NCBI RefSeq assembly: GCF_000169095.1
Contig: NZ_AAVU01000005.1
Span: 62,001 to 126,000, forward strand
DNA length: 64,000 bases
Origin: Lyngbya sp. PCC 8106
GTDB taxonomy: Bacteria > Cyanobacteriota > Cyanobacteriia > Cyanobacteriales > Microcoleaceae
Direction: 5' to 3'
Part shown: positions 8,993 to 15,495 of the stretch, one piece after another
Layout of the letters: each line of letters begins with the position of its first letter
Numbering within the stretch: position 1 is the first letter of the stretch
The notes under the pieces: generated by a model
Told to the model about the DNA's origin: nothing
Seen by the model: the letters and a program-made list of their open reading frames with translations, nothing else
Databases searched by the model: none
Position numbers and translations under genes: made by a program

Positions 8993-9404
8993 ATTGGGTC
9001 AAATAACGGCAAACTAAAGCTTCTAAATCGCTGAGTAGATAAGGTTTACTGAGGTAATCATCAAAACCTGCTGCTAACAAACGTTGTCTATCTTGTCCTA
9101 AAGCTAACCCCGTGACAGCAACTATTGTGGTTTGGTGAATTCGTTGATCGCCTCGAATTTGACGGAGAAGCTGTAAACCATCAATATCGGGTAAAACAAT
9201 ATCGAGTAAGATCAGTTTAGGTTGATAATGTTGCAAAAGGGACAGAGCTTCTTGAGAACTACCTGCGCTTAAATAAGGATACCCCAGATTTTCTAAGACA
9301 CAACCGATTAGAATTAAATTGTCTTGATTATCATCGACTGCTAAAACATAGGGCTTCCTTTTAACCGACTGGTGAGCTAAACTCGTTAGAGATTTTGTAG
9401 TCAT
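8928..9404 (-). CDS. Single-domain response regulator
   Basis: This is a stand-alone CheY-like receiver. From the preferred ATG at 9404 it has 158 residues: a 17-residue polar N-tail, VDDNQDN with the acidic pocket, phospho-acceptor D68 (LILLDIVLPDIDG), the conserved Thr in VAVTGLAL and Lys in YLSKPYLL. A longer reading to 9464 exists, but its added N-terminus (FSHLGVCFVFPCRW) looks random. There is no output domain, so it acts by phosphotransfer or protein contact. It converges on the DUF2294 pair with a 65-base overlap. It resembles receivers that follow hybrid kinases in cyanobacteria. Confidence 0.88.
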   Translation of the reverse strand: MTTKSLTSLAHQSVKRKPYVLAVDDNQDNLILIGCVLENLGYPYLSAGSSQEALSLLQHYQPKLILLDIVLPDIDGLQLLRQIRGDQRIHQTTIVAVTGLALGQDRQRLLAAGFDDYLSKPYLLSDLEALVCRYLTQSNCNLSHLRCSSQICDTEIQK

Positions 9405-9871
9405 ACTCAGTATCGTCCATCTGCAAGGGAATACGAAGCATACCCCCAAGTGGCTAAAAGGCACTGCTCTCGGACTGGTTCGCGAGGCTTGCTCTAGGTC
9501 AGCTCCCTTCTGCTGGCGTAAGGCTCAGGAGAGGGTTGCATAAGCTAGTGCAAACTTGTTGTATTATACACTATCTCCAAAAAAATTTAAACATTATTTC
9601 AACATTTGATACAAACGGTTGGGAAGCTTAAAAAAATTAAACACAAACTCGTGAATTTCTCGGTATAAGCTGAATCAATCTGATCTTCAGGACAGAAATT
9701 AGAAGACTGAATAAGTATCTATACTTATTAAATTTTTTAAAGTATAAATCCAAAGACTTTGATTATTTTGAATTAATATTTTGAATAGAGAAGTCTTTTC
9801 TGTAATTTCTGATACTGAGATTAAATAAAATCCTGATTTGAGTAAAAAACGTTCCATCCGTGTTGAAAATA
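9405..9871. other. Gene-free spacer
   Basis: I see no convincing gene in this stretch. The first 140 bases are moderately GC-rich with short stem-forming segments near 9465-9550 (GGCTAAAAGGCACTGC, CAGGAGAGGG). The rest is very AT-rich with short poly-A and poly-T tracts. It holds the promoter of the minus-strand receiver and ends at a terminator for the CsbD gene. Confidence 0.5.
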
Positions 9872-9903
9872 TAAAAAAGGATCTAATCTAGATTAGCTCC
9901 TTT
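9872..9903 (-). terminator. Rho-independent terminator of the CsbD gene
   Basis: On the minus strand AGGAGCTAATC pairs with GATTAGATCCT around a palindromic CTAG centre with one mismatch, followed directly by TTTTTT. It lies 25 bases after the stop of the CsbD-like gene. The stem is also preceded by a T-run on the plus side, so it could work in both directions. Confidence 0.75.
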
Positions 9904-9927
9904 CTCATTTTTAAGTTAATTTATCAA

Positions 9928-10110
9928 TTAGTCAATTGCCTTCTTGATTTCATCTTTGAGATTTTCTACTGTCTGTTCAACTTCCGCCTCAGTTTGCTTG
10001 GCTTTTCCTTCTGCTTTGTCCTGGGGATCTCCGGTAAACTCTCCCATCGCTTCTTGAGCTTTCCCTTCTAGATTTTTAGCTGTTGCTTTGGCACGATTTT
10101 CTAAACTCAT
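9928..10110 (-). CDS. CsbD family stress protein, 60 aa
   Basis: This small, highly charged helical protein has the typical CsbD layout: an N-terminal LENRAKATAKNLEGKAQEAM, a GEFTGDPQDKAEGKAKQ turn and a final helix of E, K and V. CsbD proteins are induced by general stress in many bacteria, but their biochemical role is not known. Length is normal for the family. A good SD (GGAG) lies just before the ATG on the minus strand, and a strong terminator follows. The divergent gene at 10380 encodes an exported protein with similar helical repeats, so the two may respond to the same stress. Confidence 0.9.
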   Translation of the reverse strand: MSLENRAKATAKNLEGKAQEAMGEFTGDPQDKAEGKAKQTEAEVEQTVENLKDEIKKAID

Positions 10111-10194
10111 GGTTAAAATCTCCTGGTTTTAGGTAGTTTTTGAGTATTCTGTCTACCTGACTAAATTCTATCAAAATAACCGCCGATGATCGCT

Positions 10195-10208
10195 CTATCT
10201 AAAGATAG
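10195..10208. repeat. Palindrome CTATCTAAAGATAG, copy 1
   Basis: A perfect 6-base inverted repeat with an AA spacer lies in the divergent region between the CsbD gene (start 10110) and the secreted CsbD-like gene (start 10380). The same 14 bases occur at 15231-15244 upstream of an orphan terminator. A regulator half-site is possible; this is inference from two copies. Confidence 0.35.
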
Positions 10209-10379
10209 ATTAAAACCCATAAAATTTATTAAAAATGTCCAAATTTATCCGGTTTAGTTCTTTCTAAAGGGTGAGGTCAAGTGATCCTAAACTCGTTTAT
10301 TCTTGGAAGTGAAACGTTGAGTTAAAAAATCAACGATTAATACTGAAACTGTTACTTAATCAACAAAGGAGATTAAATT

Positions 10380-10775
10380 ATGCAATTTGCTCGTAAATTG
10401 TTTTCAAAATTGTTAGTATTTGTATCACTAGCTGTGTTTTGCTCAGGTTTAATGACCGCTTCATTTTTACCTGTTAACGCCGTCAATTTAAACAGTAGTT
10501 CTTCCATCTTAGCCACAAATTCTTCCATGGTTGATGATGTCCTCGGAGAAGGGACAACAAATAAAGTTGAAGGAATGGCGCGTCAGGGTATGGGAACAGC
10601 AGAACAAAATATGAAAGAAGCTCAAGCCAAAGCCGAAGGTTCACTCAAACAAGCTCAAGGAAAAGCACAGGAAAATATGGGCGATCTTCAACGTCAAAGC
10701 AGTGAAGCTGGCTCTGATTTAGAAAAAGCATCTGATAATGTCGTTGATGCGGTTAAAGATTTCTTCGGACAGTAA
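10380..10775 (+). CDS. Exported CsbD-like / LEA-like helical protein
   Basis: This 131-residue protein has a clear Sec signal peptide (residues 1-35: two lysines, LLVFVSLAVFCSGLMTASF, cleavage likely after VNA). The mature part is a low-complexity helix of repeats such as GMARQGMGTAEQNMKEAQ and GSLKQAQGKAQENMG, which resemble CsbD and LEA-type repeats, and it ends in AVKDFFGQ. A strong SD (AAAGGAG) precedes the ATG. Its likely location is periplasm or thylakoid lumen, with a protective role inferred from composition only. It is divergent from the cytoplasmic CsbD gene with a shared 269-base control region. Confidence 0.78.
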   Translation: MQFARKLFSKLLVFVSLAVFCSGLMTASFLPVNAVNLNSSSSILATNSSMVDDVLGEGTTNKVEGMARQGMGTAEQNMKEAQAKAEGSLKQAQGKAQENMGDLQRQSSEAGSDLEKASDNVVDAVKDFFGQ

Positions 10776-10888
10776 AATTAACCCAAAACAGGTTTGAGTC
10801 TGAACTAATGACTTGATTTAATTTCCCAGGTTTATTCCTGGGATTTTAGTTGAATAAAACTTGAAAAGATTAGGAGAAAAAAGCTATA

Positions 10889-11698
10889 ATGAAAGGGTTG
10901 AAAGGAAAAAATGTATTAATCACTGGAGCGACTTCTGGAATTGGACAAGCCATTGCAGTTCGCTTTGCTCAAGAAGGTGCAAATGTCGCGATTAATTACC
11001 GAGGAAATCCTGAAAAAGCAGAAGATACAGAGGAAATGATTGATCAAGTTTGCAATCAAATTCGGGGTTGTGGGGGTCAAGATTTCCCGGTTGAGGGAGA
11101 TGTTTCTAATGAGCAAGATATTATCAGGATGTGTGAAGAAGTTGTCGAAAAATTAGGCAGCTTAGATATTTTAGTTAATAATGCTGGAATGCAAATTGCT
11201 GAAGCTTCTGATCAAGTCAAAACGGAGAACTTTGATCAAGTGATTTCGGTCAACTTGCGAGGGGCTTTTTTGTGTTCTCGCGAAGCGATTAAACAGTTTT
11301 TAAAACAAAATAATGGAGGTGTCATTATCAATATTTCTAGTGTTCATGAAATCATTCCTCGACCGGAATATGCGAGTTATTCGATTAGTAAAGGAGGAAT
11401 GGGAAATCTGACTAAAACTTTGGCTTTAGAATATGCTAGAAAAGGAATTCGAGTTAATTCTATTGCACCGGGCGCTACAGCAACACCGATTAATTCTTGG
11501 ACAGAAGACGAGGAAAAAAGAAAAGAAGTTGAACAGCATATTCCGATGGGGCGAGTAGGAACGTCAGAAGAAATGGCTGCAATTACAGCTTTTTTGGCTT
11601 CTGATGATGCGGCTTATATTACAGGTCAAACTCTGTATGCTGATGGTGGACTGACGCTTTATCCAGACTTTATGAAAGCTTGGTCAGCCGGAGAATAA
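10889..11698 (+). CDS. SDR family oxidoreductase, glucose 1-dehydrogenase-like
   Basis: This classical short-chain dehydrogenase has 269 residues. The cofactor glycine motif TGATSGIG is at 12-19, NNAG at 97-100, the catalytic Ser in NISS (150-151) and the YxxxK pair is Y164 and K168 in YASYSISKGG. The C-terminus has the GQTLYADGGLTLYPDF segment seen in the glucose 1-dehydrogenase branch. Substrate cannot be read from sequence; NAD(P)-dependent sugar or general stress reductases (Bacillus GdhI/YhxC type) are the closest groups. It starts 113 bases after the exported CsbD-like gene and may be read with it. A terminator follows. Confidence 0.88.
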   Translation: MKGLKGKNVLITGATSGIGQAIAVRFAQEGANVAINYRGNPEKAEDTEEMIDQVCNQIRGCGGQDFPVEGDVSNEQDIIRMCEEVVEKLGSLDILVNNAGMQIAEASDQVKTENFDQVISVNLRGAFLCSREAIKQFLKQNNGGVIINISSVHEIIPRPEYASYSISKGGMGNLTKTLALEYARKGIRVNSIAPGATATPINSWTEDEEKRKEVEQHIPMGRVGTSEEMAAITAFLASDDAAYITGQTLYADGGLTLYPDFMKAWSAGE

Positions 11699-11742
11699 GT
11701 TAGTTATTCGTTAATTTAATAAAAAAAATTTTGTTTAAATTG

Positions 11743-11780
11743 CCAGGTTTTTGATGAAAATCTGGTTTGTTTTTGTTTTC
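11743..11780 (+). terminator. Rho-independent terminator after the SDR gene
   Basis: CCAGGTTTT (11743-11751) pairs with AAAATCTGG (11757-11765) with one G-T pair and a five-base loop, followed by TTTGTTTTTGTTTT. It lies 45 bases after the SDR stop codon. Confidence 0.7.
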
Positions 11781-12139
11781 CTAGAGAAATATATCGCTGG
11801 AAATATTCCTGAAACGTTAATCGTTGAAAGAACAATTGAAAATCACGTTAACTTTTGGAATCATTCTAACAATTTTATTTCCGGTTTTAGGGCTTGAGGG
11901 AAGTTCTCTTGATTATTGGGCTGAATCGATCCTTTTAGCTTAATGAATTTTTTGAGTATTGTGATTAAAAAGGGACTGATTTTACCGATATTTTATATTC
12001 ACCTAAATTTGCTTCACAAAAAAGTAGCTCATGTAAAATTTATAGACTGTCACTTAACATACAGAACTGTATAAGCTAAGATACACAACTATAGCCTTCA
12101 TCTGAATTCCCAAGATTTTTTAGAGTTAGGATATTATTG
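11781..12139. other. Gene-free AT-rich spacer
   Basis: No supported gene. The stretch is AT-rich with many stops in all frames. Its last 80 bases should hold the promoter and leader of the PEP-CTERM gene; I see no clear -35/-10 pair apart from a weak TATAAGCTAAGAT-like region near 12070. Confidence 0.4.
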
Positions 12140-12496
12140 ATGAAAATTTTCAAACCGTGGTACATTGTATTACCGGGGGCTTTAGTTTTCTCTATCCCCT
12201 GGACACCTGCCCAGGCTGCGACTTTTTTTAATGATGAAGACATGAAATTTGATCAACCTGTTGTCACCCAGATGGAATTCACTTTAGACAGCAATACGAT
12301 GTCTGATGTTGATCTTGATCTCAAGAGTATTACATCTGGGCTGGCTGATGATTTTGACAATGGGAGAAACTTAATCGCAACTAATGAATTGATCGACACG
12401 GAACTTGAAGTCGCCCAAGAAATTCCTGAACCTTCCACTTTAGTTACTTTATTGTTTCTGGGTTTATTTCCTAAACTCTGTGGGAAAAAGAAATAA
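12140..12496 (+). CDS. Short PEP-CTERM sorting-domain protein
   Basis: This 118-residue exported protein starts at ATG 12140 (a TTG one codon earlier is unlikely). Residues 1-27 form a signal peptide (WYIVLPGALVFSIPWTPAQA, cleavage after AQA). The mature part is short, acidic and rich in Asp. The C-terminus has the sorting signal IPEPSTLVTLLFLGLF followed by a basic end (CGKKK). PEP-CTERM proteins are cut and anchored by an exosortase and often join the extracellular polymer matrix. No exosortase is in this window. The mature domain of about 70 residues is unusually small for the group and has no recognised fold. Confidence 0.85.
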   Translation: MKIFKPWYIVLPGALVFSIPWTPAQAATFFNDEDMKFDQPVVTQMEFTLDSNTMSDVDLDLKSITSGLADDFDNGRNLIATNELIDTELEVAQEIPEPSTLVTLLFLGLFPKLCGKKK

Positions 12497-12580
12497 TAAT
12501 CATAACGGTTTTCAGTCTACTTAAGTACAACCTTTTAAGTTTAAATTCCCCCTTTAAAGGTAGGGCTGTGCGCGTTGCCC

Positions 12581-12715
12581 TAAAACTTAATTTGTGGGGA
12601 GATGGGGAGGACGGTCGGTAGGGAGGTAGGGAGGATTTTTATTAATAAAAAGTGATTTTTCATCTCCAAAAAGACCTCTCCCCACCACCCCCATCACCCG
12701 ATCACCCCATCAACC
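12581..12715. repeat. Dispersed G-rich/C-rich fold-back repeat, copy A
   Basis: Starts with TAAAACTTAATTTGTGGGGA, continues as G-rich runs (GGGGAGATGGGGAGG, GGTAGGGAGGTAGGGAGG), then the palindrome TTTTTATTAATAAAAA, ATTTTTCATCTCCAAAAA, and a C-rich arm (CTCTCCCCACCACCCCC). The G-rich and C-rich arms can pair across the palindromic centre. Copy B at 48182-48376 shares the start, the GGTAGGGAGGTAGGGAGG run, the palindrome and the following segment almost base for base. It lies in the 339-base gap between the PEP-CTERM gene and the hydrolase gene; no gene is seen there. Confidence 0.75.
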
Positions 12716-12835
12716 TCGGCAATTTTTAACTCGGTGAACGGATGACTGAGAATGAAACAGCCCTGCTTTTAAAGGGGAATTCCGGGAATCTAAAATCTGC
12801 TGCATTCTTTTATAGATTTTAGAGAATTAAAAGGT

Positions 12836-13612
12836 TTAAAGTTGGGCAATTGCTTGTGAAATTCCTTCTGAGTCACAAACAAAACCAAAACATTCTTTAA
12901 CATTATAAAGCGTTGCTTGCCAACAATATTCAGGTGAAGTCGTTGCAGTACAATCTTTAACTAAAATACAGTCATAGCCCAAAAAGTTAGCATCTTGCAA
13001 CGTCGTCATCACACATTGATCGGCATTTACTCCGGCAAAAAGCAACGTAGTTTTACCTAAATTTCGTAAAATACTATCAAGTGGTGTATCCCAAAACCCA
13101 CTCATGCGGTATTTATCCACCCGAATATCTTGGGGTTTGTCTTCGAGTTCATCAATGACTGAAGCCGCCCAACTTCCCGCTTCTAAAACAGGTGAATTAT
13201 TCTTCGGTAATCGATCACCCAAACCGACTCCTTCGCCTGTAGGATTATAAATATGAAGTGTGGCTGGACTTAGATTGAGTAAATCAGGCCGATTTCCCCA
13301 GTTAACCCAAATCACCGGAACATTTGCTGATCGCAACACAGGGAGAAGGTTCTGCAAGGGTTCAATGGGTTGACGGGCTGGTGTCACATCGACCCCAATA
13401 TAGGCTAACCAACCGTCAGGATGACAGAAATCATTCTGCATATCAATGACTAAAATAGCAGTTTTGGCCAGATCTAGTCGTAGGGTTTTGGTTTCAGTGG
13501 CGAGGGTGATCGGTTGAGGTTCAACCCCAGGACGAGTCAAATCGGCGATCGCATCATTGACACTCCAAGCGTTGGGAGGAATACCTAATGTTCGGAGAGA
13601 GGGGGAATTCAT
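12836..13612 (-). CDS. Isochorismatase-fold cysteine hydrolase
   Basis: This 258-residue protein has the catalytic triad of the cysteine hydrolase branch: D57 in VIDMQNDF, K167 in VDKYRMSGFWDTPL and C200 in GVNADQCVMTT, with the usual cis-peptide neighbourhood before the cysteine. The family cleaves amides or similar bonds (nicotinamidase, N-carbamoylsarcosine amidase, RutB-like amidohydrolases). The long N-terminal extension (residues 1-45, PGVEPQPITLATETK) and the YNPTGEGVGLGD insert resemble the RutB / biuret-hydrolase side of the family more than nicotinamidase. The exact substrate is not determinable here. It is on the same strand as por but 340 bases after it, with a terminator between. 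Confidence 0.88.
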   Translation of the reverse strand: MNSPSLRTLGIPPNAWSVNDAIADLTRPGVEPQPITLATETKTLRLDLAKTAILVIDMQNDFCHPDGWLAYIGVDVTPARQPIEPLQNLLPVLRSANVPVIWVNWGNRPDLLNLSPATLHIYNPTGEGVGLGDRLPKNNSPVLEAGSWAASVIDELEDKPQDIRVDKYRMSGFWDTPLDSILRNLGKTTLLFAGVNADQCVMTTLQDANFLGYDCILVKDCTATTSPEYCWQATLYNVKECFGFVCDSEGISQAIAQL

Positions 13613-13799
13613 TTCTCTGAGTTTATCAAGGTTTGCATTCTATTTTAGGGGATTATTGCCCCGTTTCAATCTCTTATCGGGATTCTTGTTATTTGTTCTA
13701 GAAAGCTGATCAAGAGTCTCAAATGATCGATTGGCAATGGGTTCAGCAATCAAAATTTACAATCTTTCAGACAGTGGTAACTCGGGAAAGTTGGAAGAC

Positions 13800-13829
13800 A
13801 AAAAAGGCTCAAGGAATTCAACCTGAGCC
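13800..13829 (-). terminator. Rho-independent terminator after por
   Basis: On the minus strand GGCTCAGG pairs with CCTTGAGCC (one bulged T) around TTGAATT, followed by TTTTTTGTC. It is about 120 bases past the por stop codon. The rest of the 338-base gap (13613-13950) shows no gene. Confidence 0.75.
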
Positions 13830-13950
13830 ACTGAAACTTCAGCAAAAATTAGTGTCATTCAAAACACGATCTTAAACATAATCAAACTATAAAACAGAGA
13901 AAAAAATGCGAACACTATAAGCACTTTTAACTCAACTCCAGGTACAGAAA

Positions 13951-14919
13951 TTATGCCATTCCGACTAATTTAGCACTCAATTTCCACAACTTCTCAGCTT
14001 TATTGTCATCGAGGGCTTCATTAGAAACTTCTTGCATAAAAGATTTACGACCTTCTTTTTGTCGATTTCCCCAACTCCAATACACACCAGATGTATTATA
14101 TTCTGGTTCAGCCACAACCATCGCCACCCGTTCCCCGGCGAGTTCTTCCGAGACATATCCGCCTGTAATATTTTTTTGGAACCAAGGAAAAATCTTTTGA
14201 AACAGAGGATAATGATTTCTAAACAAAGCTGTTGTGGCGACACAACCGGGATACAGAGAACTAAACACAATTCCCGTTGATTCGTGATAGCGACGATGTA
14301 ACTCCCGCATGGTTAAAACATTACAAAGTTTGCTGTCTTTGTAGGCTTTACCCGATTTGAACTTTTTACCATCAATCATAGAAATCGGTGCCTGAAAACC
14401 CGCTTCTAATCCTTGCATATTTCCTAAATCGGGAGGTGCAGGAATCGGGATTTTTCCGCCTAATTCTTTGGGATTTGCGGTAACAGTTCCGAGAATAATC
14501 AGTCGAGGTTCAGAAGTCGCCGAATGCTTCAAATCCTCTAACATCAGGTTACACAGCAGAAAATGTCCGAGGTGATTCGTCGCCACACTCAATTCATATC
14601 CATCTGCACTTCGTTGGGGTTCCTTCTCTAGGGGAAGATAAACCGCAGCATTACAAACTAAAGCATCAAGAGACTTACCGCTTTCGCGAAATGTCTTCAC
14701 AAACTGATGAACACTCTCCAAGGAGGCTAAATCGAGAGGGATGATAGTATAGGTGTCAGCAGGGATTCCGACCGTTTGAGCCGCTTTTTCCGTCTTCTCC
14801 AAATTCCGACAAGCCATCACCACATACCAGCCTTTTTTAGCCAAAGCTTTTGCGGCTTGTAAACCCACTCCAGAGGAGGCTCCGGTAATCACGACCGTTG
14901 ACTTCTGATGTTGTTCCAT
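13951..14919 (-). CDS. por: Light-dependent protochlorophyllide oxidoreductase
   Basis: This enzyme reduces the C17-C18 double bond of protochlorophyllide to chlorophyllide a, using NADPH and light, in chlorophyll synthesis. It has 322 residues, the normal length. The Rossmann motif TGASSGVG is at 12-19, the catalytic pair is Y193 and K197 in AYKDSK, and C226 in SLYPGCVATT is at the position known to matter for activity. NHLGHF and the loop FRNHYPLFQKIFPWF in the C-terminal half are hallmarks that separate POR from other SDRs. It is preceded by a long 5' region (14920-15495) and followed by a terminator, so it is probably monocistronic. Confidence 0.97.
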   Translation of the reverse strand: MEQHQKSTVVITGASSGVGLQAAKALAKKGWYVVMACRNLEKTEKAAQTVGIPADTYTIIPLDLASLESVHQFVKTFRESGKSLDALVCNAAVYLPLEKEPQRSADGYELSVATNHLGHFLLCNLMLEDLKHSATSEPRLIILGTVTANPKELGGKIPIPAPPDLGNMQGLEAGFQAPISMIDGKKFKSGKAYKDSKLCNVLTMRELHRRYHESTGIVFSSLYPGCVATTALFRNHYPLFQKIFPWFQKNITGGYVSEELAGERVAMVVAEPEYNTSGVYWSWGNRQKEGRKSFMQEVSNEALDDNKAEKLWKLSAKLVGMA

Positions 14920-15230
14920 AGTCTTGAGACTGAGTAGATTGCTGTTGATTTTTGTCAGGATCTAATCCTACTAAATTACGAGATTATATTGTCTCATTCT
15001 CAGTCACTGATCACTTTCGATGTTGAGGCGAAGGGTTTAGAAAGCTTGTCTGCTATTGGAAAACAGCAACAGTGAAGAACTATTACAAACTGTTTCCTTC
15101 TCTGTTACAGCGTTGACGTTTTAATAATACAGGTGTCCGCTTTCAGGTGTCCAGTATGGAAATAACGGGTGACTCGAAACGAGGATTCACTTTTGTCCTA
15201 CTTGCGACAGAGAGAGTAAAATTGCAAAGT

Positions 15231-15244
15231 CTATCTAAAGATAG
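15231..15244. repeat. Palindrome CTATCTAAAGATAG, copy 2
   Basis: Identical to the 14 bases at 10195-10208. It lies 43 bases before the putative small transcript or ORF at 15287 and in the long region upstream of por (start 14919 on the other strand). Confidence 0.35.
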
Positions 15245-15249
15245 TCGTG

Positions 15250-15370
15250 TAACTTAATTGCTCCGTGTGACAATTCAGAGGAATGAATGCGTTTGTTTGT
15301 TCCTTATCGACAAGAAAGACTTGAGGGTAGTTTGAAGGGACTGGGTGATTTACTCAGTCCTTATTTTTTG
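15250..15370 (+). ncRNA. Candidate small RNA (or 50-codon ORF) ending at an orphan terminator
   Basis: A strong plus-strand terminator at 15338-15370 has no plus-strand gene before it; both neighbours are on the minus strand. This points to an unannotated plus-strand transcript, with the 5' end set here only roughly. In the same stretch a 50-codon frame (15287-15439) has a fair SD (AGAGG five bases before ATG), but the terminator lies inside it, which argues for an RNA rather than a protein. No known cyanobacterial sRNA motif (Yfr1, 6S, tmRNA) was recognised. The remainder of the 576-base gap (14920-15495) shows nothing else I can name. Confidence 0.4.
15338..15370 (+). terminator. Orphan rho-independent terminator
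   Basis: GGACTGGGT (15338-15346) pairs with ACTCAGTCC (15352-15360), nine pairs with one G-T, loop GATTT, followed by TTATTTTTTG. It is a canonical terminator in the plus direction with no plus-strand gene upstream. Confidence 0.75.
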
Positions 15371-15444
15371 TCTATCTTGTTTGACTACAGGCTGATGAAA
15401 ATCAAGTCTAGAGTTTGTAATGACTTTAGATTTTTTTGAGTTTA

Positions 15445-15479
15445 GGTGTCATTGTGCCGAGTTGTCTAACAGTGACACC
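15445..15479. terminator. Stem-loop downstream of the HTTM-DCC gene
   Basis: GGTGTCA (15445-15451) and TGACACC (15473-15479) form a perfect 7-base stem that can extend by TGT/ACA past one T-G pair. It lies 17 bases after the stop of the minus-strand HTTM-DCC gene. It lacks a T-run on the minus strand, so it may protect the 3' end rather than terminate. Confidence 0.45.
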
Positions 15480-15495
15480 CATGATCAGAATTAGC

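Noticed and set aside
11753..11896. 47-codon plus-strand open frame after the SDR gene
   Set aside because: Its start codon lies inside the terminator hairpin of the SDR gene and there is no SD.
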